NCBI GenBank assembly: GCA_035610365.1
Contig: CM069435.1
Span: 17,783,123 to 17,847,122, forward strand
Reading direction: 5' to 3'
Origin: Aquatica leii
Lineage: Eukaryota; Arthropoda; Insecta; Coleoptera; Lampyridae
Length of the DNA: 64,000 nt
The notes under the pieces are model-generated. The model did no database searches, was not told the origin of the DNA, and saw only the letters and a list, made by a program, of their open reading frames with translations. Shown here in pieces: positions 57,726 to 64,000 of this stretch. Made by a program: the position numbers and the translations under genes. Every line of letters begins with the position of its first letter. The first letter of the stretch is position 1.

Positions 57726-57989
57726 GTTCCTGTTAAAATTATTGTATCTACGACCCCGTACCACTACTTTTTTCAAACATTTTTTTGTATTAATTGCCAA
57801 GTTCAGCTATAATTGATAGGATTAATGTGAGAAGCTTTCGGTAAGCTGAGTTATATTTTAAAGAACAATGTCCCATTCTGTTTGAACAGAAAGGTTTATA
57901 ATTAGGTACTGTGTCCTACCAGTAGAAACTTAGGAAACGGAAACCTCGACATTAACAAAAAAATCAGCAATAAGGTTAAGAAAAACTCA

Positions 57990-58320
57990 ACAAGCTATGG
58001 AGCGTGCAATGTTGGGCGTAAGCCTAACGTTTAACAAATGAAGAAATCTGAAAAATGTTAGAAGTTCAAGATGCCATCATAAAAATTACCAAGCTGAAAT
58101 GGAACTAGGCGGGTCATCAGCAAGAAGACGAGACGGTCGGTGGACCAAACAGATAATAGAGTTGAGAACAAAAAAGTCAAGGAAGACTACGGACTAGATG
58201 GACTGATGGTCTAAAAAAGTAGCAAGAAATTAGATCCGAGTAGCACAAGACAGATATCATTTAAAAAATCATTAAGGAAGGCCTATGTTCAGCGGTAGAC
58301 GCAATTGGCTGCGTGATTAA
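57990..58320 (+). pseudogene. RTE-type LINE C-terminal fragment
   Basis: Frames give KTQQAMERAMLGVSLTF near 57,985-58,035 (family form KTQRAMERAMLGVSLRD), then a KAKLKWNWAGH-like piece (ITKLKWN) near 58,085-58,105, RRRDGRWTKQIIELRTKK near 58,120-58,180, and VARN.IRVAQDRYH..KNH near 58,215-58,270. This is the conserved tail of RTE-like endonuclease-reverse transcriptases. It has several stops. The sequence changes character at about 58,320, where the leader of the pogo element begins. Confidence 0.7.
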
Positions 58321-58553
58321 TGTGAAAAAGAAGAGAGTTGCCCCACCGGTATAGACGCCCCAGTTTTCATACTTCGCGCCTGAATTACAATAAAAACTTT
58401 TTGTCTGTGCAAACTGTGAGTATGCAGTACTTTGAGCCTTAGGTTGAGGTCAGGTGAATAATAAATGGACAACCCGTACAAAAGGATAAATGACCTAGGG
58501 CATTTAGTCCCAAGATTTTTTTTATTTTTTTCTTTCTTGTTTTTTTTTGTAAG

Positions 58554-59500
58554 ATGCCCACACATTATAAACGAAAACCTTGTCAAGGAGGCCATAGCTA
58601 CAAGAAGACCTGAAGCAAGCTAAAATGTGTAAATTCAGGTGAAAAGAGAGTTAATCAAACTTCACGTGTATATAGCATACCTTCACAAACATTGCGAAGA
58701 AGAATTCAAAAAACTAGGCTTGATCTACCACTTGGTCCTTAGGTTGTTTTGTGAATAGAAAACGAAAAAAAGACCGGTAAAATAAGTGCAGAGACTAGCA
58801 AAAGCCGAATTTGCTCCCGATAGAGGCAATTTGGATATTGGCATTTCAATTTGCTAAAAAAATAGAAACAACCACAGATTTAATGGTGAAACTGGATTAG
58901 CCGGTTATGGTTGGTTAAACTTATTCTTGAAAAGAAATAAATTATGTGTAAGGCAGTCGTGAGTTATCCATTGCTCGAGGTCAGGAAACGAATCGAGATG
59001 CTAAAAATTTTTTCGATTTGATCCAAAGGAGTTACACGGAAAATAACATATTCGTTAGACCAGGAAACATGTTTAATATAGATGAATAACGACAATCGCA
59101 ACAGAAAGGAGCTAAGGATGTTCATACCCTAATTTCATCCGAAAGAGGCGAAAATGTGTCCGTTATTGCCTGCTACAGTGCTGATAAAAGTTTTCACCAG
59201 TGGTTATATTCGAGGTACAAAGAGAAAATACAGAATCCAAAGATGGATTACGTTCGCGTTCCAAACTTTTGATGAAACCAAAGACATCGTACAACACTAC
59301 TGTATCGTTTTTTAAATTGCTAGGCAGTCATGCATTTTAATTTTGGACAAGCATTTTGCTCACGCAATTCTTTAGAAATGCTGGGATTTGCAGAAGCAAT
59401 TGGGGATTTAAACTGCCTTTCCAACCACGCAACTCAAGCACTGCAGTCACTTGACGAGGCATTTTTTAAATTCCTTCGTCTAAAACGTAAAGCTCCTCAG
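58554..59500 (+). pseudogene. pogo/Tigger-type transposase, 5' part
   Basis: The first ATG at 58,554 reads MPTHYKRKPCQGGHSYKK, like the MPRxYKRK start of pogo relatives. YSIPSQTLRRRIQKTRLDLPLGP follows near 58,670-58,735 (psq-type helix-turn-helix). Later blocks are FFDLIQRSYTENNIFV near 59,005-59,055 and PGNMFNIDE near 59,065-59,090, which holds the first DDE aspartate. KGAKDVHTLISSERGENVSV then runs to about 59,165. From 59,330 the frame reads EMLGFAEAIGDLNCLSNHATQALQSLDEAFFK, the DDE end region (family form LPSHTTHALQPLDxxFF). The rest of the protein appears at 62,255-62,830, beyond an inserted PLE. Internal stops show it is inactive. Confidence 0.8.
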
Positions 59501-60271
59501 TGGACACCACCCAAAAAGACACTACGTTTCGATTGCTATAGTATCTGCAATCAACAATCATATCATCCAGAATCGTCGCCGATCCCAGGAACAAGAGCTC
59601 ACAAGATACTGGAAGGAACCGTTTACATATCAACCACCATCGATGGAAGAAAACTATATTACTCCAGAACGCTACACAAAGATTGAAGGAAATAAAAGAA
59701 TTTACATTGGAAGATCACGGACCAATATTACGAAAAATATGCGCCACTTGCAAGAAGATACGGCAACTACATGAGCAAATACACGACAAGAAATTGTCAA
59801 AATTAATCCGTTACCAACGGAAGGCAGCCGACACCCAAAAAGAACTTAACATCTCATCTCATCCACTGTCATCTACAGAAACCACCCTATTGAAGAAAGA
59901 ACTCAGTTTTTCCGTAACATTACTGGAACGAATTTAATTAGAATTTAAGTAGAAACTCAGAGGTATACTAGAGAAAAAAAAAAGACATCCTAGAAACATC
60001 CATAAACAATACCCTTAAAAACCTACAGATAAACAAATCAATATCCTTCCAGCCGACAAAGGAACCGCAACAGTTATAATGAACTCTATTATCGTGGTAT
60101 TCCGATGTTTCTAGGAAAAAGTCGAGTCTATTATAGACAGTCAAGTCTCACTCAGGGACCAATTAGTCAGCTTCGACGTGAAAAATCTATACAACTATAG
60201 AGATTATTTGAAAGAAACTCCAAGAAGACGAGAACTTACAGAAAATAACCACGTTACCAGTTGAAGAAATT

Positions 60272-60750
60272 GTAACGCCTGAGTTTGAAATTTTATATTG
60301 TCGCTCGAACCCATACGTTTTATAGCACGCCTATGGTTTGAAACCTTTTAGTTAATTTAAATATCGTAGGTCGCGCAAGATCGTCATGCGCGAATACCAA
60401 TCGTTCGTTCTTTTTCAATTGTGGTTTTCGCAAGTCAACACGTTGATTTAGCTCTTAAGCCTTCTTAATGTAATTAAAAGGGTAAGAATTCGTTAATATT
60501 GTTGAATTTATTGTAATTTCGTTTTGTCGTTAATAGCTTTTAAGATTTCGTTGTTGAAAATCGATTTGGATCGAATATCTAATCGAAAATTGAAATGAAG
60601 CATGGCACATTTAGTTATAGAAAATGGCGTCGTCTTCCCCTTTGTAATATATCGATCCAATTTCGTAAATCGTACATCTCGATAGAATTGGAAGTAGCAT
60701 CCCAATTGAGATATCGTTGTAGCATAATTGGAATTCGCTTTTATGTCTAC
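60272..60750. mobile_element. Solo-LTR-like insertion (479 bp) in PLE copy 3
   Basis: AAATT at 60,267-60,271 is repeated at 60,751-60,755. The PLE reading frame stops on the left at ...VEEI and resumes on the right at KLLECCLRN. The left edge reads TGTAACGCCTGAG, a common start of Ty3/gypsy-type LTRs, and the right edge reads GTCTACA. The inside is AT-rich with no ORF belonging to any transposon protein. Length, edges and 4-5-bp duplication fit a solo LTR; another small non-autonomous element is possible. Confidence 0.6.
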
Positions 60751-61112
60751 AAATTAAAGCTACTAGAATGCTGTCTCAGAAACTCGTATTTCCACGAAAA
60801 AGACAAGTTCTTCGCTCAGAACGACAGCCTTCCAATAGGTTCATCTCTATCGCCCGTCATTGCTAATATCTACATGAACTAGCTTAAATCAAATTTAAAC
60901 CTAAGATTTGGCTTAAGCATGTTGACGATACATTTATAATTTGGAACCACAGTGATCGACAACTAAATCACTTCCCGCATCACCTAAACAACTTCAAGCC
61001 AACCTATAACATTGACCATAAAAAAAGAAAAAGAAGACTCACTACCATTCTTGAACGTTCACGTGAAGAGAAACAATAGAATGATCGAAACGGCTGTTTA
61101 CGAAAGCAAACT

Positions 61113-61672
61113 TATAACTAATGGCGGAGGCACTAGCAAAAAAGGGCACAACAGGGACATATATCGGATCTGAACTCGTTTTCGGAATCGCATACGAGAC
61201 CGGAAAAGAAATAATTCGCAGCAAACTGGCAGCGGAGCGTAAAAAACTATAGAAAAACTCTCCCTTACAGAGACACAATTAAACACTCAACCTGCACTAT
61301 CAAGCACGAGTCGACAAAAATTAAGGAAACTCACGGGACTAATTACAGGGCACTGTGGCCTTAACAAACATTGCATAAAATGGGACTGCAAAGTAGCCCC
61401 TTATGCCGCGGATGCTTAGAAAACGACGAGACTCCGCAGCATCTGCTGTGCAAATGCAAAACGTATCAAATGCAGCGCACAACGATTCTCGGAAAACCAA
61501 AGCTAACCGATGATGAGTTGAAAAAAGCCCCTTGAAATAAACTTCTGGACTTCATTGACGAAACAGAACTGATGAGGGAGCAATAAATCAGAGGTGCACA
61601 AAAGGACCAAGGGGACCACAGTGCAGGAGCGCTAGACGAACCACCTCTTGAATTAATAATAATAATTTAAAA
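61113..61672 (+). mobile_element. 5'-truncated I-type LINE (RNase H end) in PLE copy 3
   Basis: AAAGCAAACT at 61,103-61,112 and AAAGCCAACT at 61,673-61,682 are the flanking target duplications, 9 of 10 identical. The insert begins inside a coding frame that reads MAEALAKKGTTGTYIGSEL from 61,121 (the N-E-x-ADxLAKxG end of the LINE RNase H domain), then LRKLTGLITGHCGLNKHCIK near 61,325-61,380. In another frame it continues with MGLQSSPLCRGC and ENDETPQHLLCKCKT near 61,380-61,465 (a Cys/His C-terminal finger). It ends with a (TAA)n tail, TTAATAATAATAATTT, at about 61,652-61,667, which is typical of I-clade LINEs. A few stops and frame changes are present. Confidence 0.85.
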
Positions 61673-62254
61673 AAAGCCAACTCATACGGGCCAAAATCAC
61701 TCAACAGCAACGAAAAAAAGGTAGGCAAGTCTTTACCCGACAGAGCCTACAGGTTATGTAACACAGAGAGGTGACTTGAAGAAGAAGTAAAACACATAAA
61801 AAAAGACCCAAAACAAAATTGCTACCCAATAAAGAGAATAGAAGAGTTTCTTCATAAGCACCAAACCAACATAAGCCAGCAACTAAAAAAAAGAAAAACT
61901 ACTTAGCATGGCATACCTCAGAAGCTTATTTGAAACGATAAAACGCATAGGTAGAAGTTACGAAATAAATTCAGTGTTCAGGCCATCAACAACCATTAGA
62001 AGTATGATCTCTGACCACAAAAAGACACTTGAAAGTCAGACTAAAAGAACACAGAACTCATACTCAGGGAGGAGAGATAAAGTTGCGGTATCGCGCAGCA
62101 CTCATGGGAAAAGCCACATAGAATGCAGTGGGCGGAGGCAACGATCCTACACAGAAAGGAATATTAGTACAAAAAAAAATTAAAGGAGCAGCAGTCATCC
62201 ACCTAAATGTAGAAATAATGTATAATCATTTATGTTTAAGAAAATAGAAACAAA

Positions 62255-62830
62255 GACAATGGAAATTCTCTTTAGAACCAGATGCCATTCCAGACCATTT
62301 TTACGCAATTGCTGATGTAGCATAAATACTGAAAGCTCGCCTCAGTTTGATACTAATGAACCAACATCAAGAGGGCTAAGTCCAAAAACAGATTTCTTGA
62401 CAAAAATTTAGAGAAACACTGAGCAAATTTCTTCAGGAAATATATCCTGTTCCAATCATTCAACCTACTCAAAGAAAAAGAAAAAAACAAACGGCTCAAC
62501 TCCTAAACGAGAAAATATTAAAGCAAAGAAAAAACCAATAGTACATAACAACACTAGAATTTCTGAAAGCTCCGATACTTCAGATAATGAAGCATTAGCC
62601 GAAGTGACAGAAAAGATAATAAGCACTATTAAGTTATCTTCAAAAAAATACAAAAACTACAAAGAGAATCGCAATCCGAAATGCTTGGAAAACTATTTTG
62701 AAACAACAGAGATAGTGGATTGGCTTCAATGTACAGCATGTCAAAAATTGTTCCACGAGACCTTTTCCTGGTATGGCAGTAAATGTAACTTTGTGGAAGA
62801 GAAGACGAAAGTGCTGAAAAGGTGAAGAAA
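62255..62830 (+). pseudogene. pogo/Tigger-type transposase, 3' part (C-terminal finger)
   Basis: Frame from about 62,272 reads LEPDAIPDHFYAIADVA, the PxAIPDH stretch that follows the DDE domain in pogo relatives. Later KFLQEIYPVPIIQPTQRKRKKQ lies near 62,425-62,490. A C-terminal Cys/His box, DWLQCTACQKLFHETFSW with KCNF, lies near 62,715-62,795, where the family has DWxQCxxCxxWxHExC...C..C. Stops and shifts are frequent. It continues the 5' part at 58,554-59,500; PLE copy 3 lies between the two. Confidence 0.8.
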
Positions 62831-64000
62831 GACAGGTACCAATAATTTTGTTTTTTAATGTAAGAGTTAATTTTTGTTGCATATTTTTGGTTTATTATTC
62901 TATAAAAGAATACTTCACTATAGATTTTAATTTTACCAGCTTGGCAATCCTGAAAAACTTAGTTGGCAATATTGGATAAAAATTTCATTAGCTTTGTGAT
63001 TTATTAAGTGTAGCCAACATACGTAATTTTATTGAAATTTTCAAGTCTGTTGCCAATTATTTGTTAGTTTTTGGTTCCTTAGAACTATTAAACTTTATTT
63101 ATTTTTTAAATGCAGAATTATCATAGAAAAAACATATTTAAGTCATATGCACAGTAGCCAAAGTTTTTGTATGTGTTATGTAAAGATGGTTTACGAATAC
63201 AATTTATACCCGATATTGTTTTCTAATTCCCTACTCCGCAATTGTGCCTATCCCGACACCGATACATACAGTAAATTTCCGAATACATTAAAACCGAACT
63301 GAAAACTTGAATAAAAAATCAATGCGTTTTAAGCTTGAAGCAGAAACTTTTGTAATATAAAACAGTTTTCCCTTCTGCTCAAATAATTAAAAAAAATAAT
63401 TGTACAGTTCCGCATCTAGTTTTCAATCATGTAGCAAAATTATCTTAAATGGGATATAGTCCCTTCTCATTTATATAAACGAATTCCATATCTGGATGAT
63501 TTTGAACAAAGCGTTGAAATCCCAACGATGTCTCGACGTATTGTTGTAGTCATTAATGTAATTCATATCGTGGAATAATTTAACGACTTTCCTCCTTGCC
63601 TCTTGCTGGTGCCTTTTCCTACGCAATAACTTAGATCCCTTTCGTTCTACATATCTATTCACACACACATACACACACCCCTAATAATTTAAAAATTTCA
63701 AACGTACGGAAGGTACGTACATAGCGTGCGTACAGTCCGATAAATGATTAATTGATCGATGTTCTATACGGTAATTAATTCAGTATTGGTCATGAGACAA
63801 GTTTTAATTATTCAAAAACATGACAACTCTTTAATATGGTATAAGAAGAAAAGGGTTATAAAACCCGATATTTAAAATAATAACGTGAAGCAACCCTTTA
63901 ATGACCATATCACGACCGACAAAAGAATTTTCTTTTTGTACCAAATTGGGGTTAATATTAAATAACGCGTTAATATTTATGGGAGCCCGAGCGTAAAAAT
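62831..64000. other. AT-rich DNA to the window end
   Basis: TTGGCAATCCTGAAAAACTT at about 62,943 and an inverted, imperfect counterpart ending near 63,058 (AAGTCTGTTGCCAA) could bound a short MITE-like piece. A short CA-rich run lies near 63,660-63,680. No gene recognised. Confidence 0.4.

Larger units (their letters stand above)
59690..62185 (+). pseudogene. Penelope-like element (PLE) copy 3, inserted in pogo
   Basis: Plus-strand landmarks in order: KLSKLIRYQRKAADTQKEL with NISSHPLSSTETTLLKKEL (59,780-59,910, the LSSHPLT..E box); INILPADKGTATVIMN near 60,038-60,085; LVSFDVKNLY near 60,165-60,195 (first RT aspartate); LPVEEIV near 60,257-60,275; then an insertion; LRNSYFHEKDKFFAQNDSLPIGSSLSPVIANIYMN-type sequence at 60,775-60,880; HVDDTFIIWNHSD near 60,918-60,957 (catalytic VDD); and ETAVY near 61,088-61,102, where a LINE inserts. 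It resumes at KPTHTG near 61,675, then LPDRAYRLCNT, YLRSLFETIKRIGRSYEINSVFRPS (61,913-61,988), and a GIY-YIG endonuclease start at THGKSHIECSGRR (62,100-62,140; the usual YIG reads HIE). Both insertions and many stops break it. Confidence 0.85.

Noticed and set aside
55855-63058. GTTGGCAATATTGG repeated at 55,855 and 62,962 as ends of one large element
   Set aside because: Both occur in the same orientation, and similarity beyond about 25 bases is weak. A short dispersed repeat is the simpler reading.

Overview
The window looks like AT-rich insect (at least arthropod) nuclear DNA built almost entirely from old, broken transposable elements and repeats. The evidence is the mix of families: GIY-YIG Penelope-like elements (PLEs), R1/jockey-, I- and RTE-type LINEs, Tc1/mariner, pogo and hAT relics. 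Several promoter-like modules also carry an arthropod-style TCAGT initiator 28-29 bases after a TATA box. I found no intact host gene, no rRNA, no tRNA and no CRISPR array. Every recognisable protein is interrupted by stops or frameshifts. Many apparent short ORFs start on TTG or CTG, or are antisense shadows, and have been left out.

Layout. 1-2.6 kb: plain AT-rich DNA. 2.6-6.75 kb: a tandem array of about 690-bp units, two of which contain a heat-shock-promoter-like module. 8.2-9.5 kb: PLE copy 1 (minus). 13.4-14.7 kb: copy A of an unidentified dispersed repeat, with a 247-bp foldback inside it. 14.7-16.4 kb: two LINE scraps and a mariner relic (minus). 17.6-18.4 kb: a decayed orphan coding family running into a third promoter module. 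22.2-26.5 kb: an R1/jockey-like LINE (ORF1 plus ORF2) directly abutting a second LINE reverse transcriptase. 28.4-29.1 kb: a hAT-type non-autonomous element. 29.4-30.8 kb: two related MITEs around a T-rich block. 33.2-36.3 kb: a hAT end, the fourth promoter module and PLE copy 2 (minus).

36.7-38.4 kb: dispersed repeat copy B, then a Tc1-like scrap split by a hAT MITE with a perfect 8-bp target duplication. 40.2-45.5 kb: an RTE-type LINE (minus) whose 3' coding segment is repeated about 16 times in tandem at a mean of about 285 bp; this is the most unusual structure here. 47.8-49.2 kb: a Tc1-like element containing a long hairpin. 51.3-52.4 kb: dispersed repeat copy C. 52.7-53.15 kb: a 147-bp tandem repeat. 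53.36-54.63 kb: a complete-ended but dead Tc1-like element. 56.9-57.7 kb: a decayed copy of an uncharacterised arthropod protein family. 58.0-62.8 kb: an RTE scrap and then a nest, in which a pogo transposase is split by a PLE that is itself split by a solo-LTR-like insertion and by a 5'-truncated I-type LINE.

Nothing here suggests genes working together. The window records successive insertions, plus two local amplifications (the 690-bp and 285-bp arrays). Protein family calls rest on motifs recognised by eye; no database search was run.
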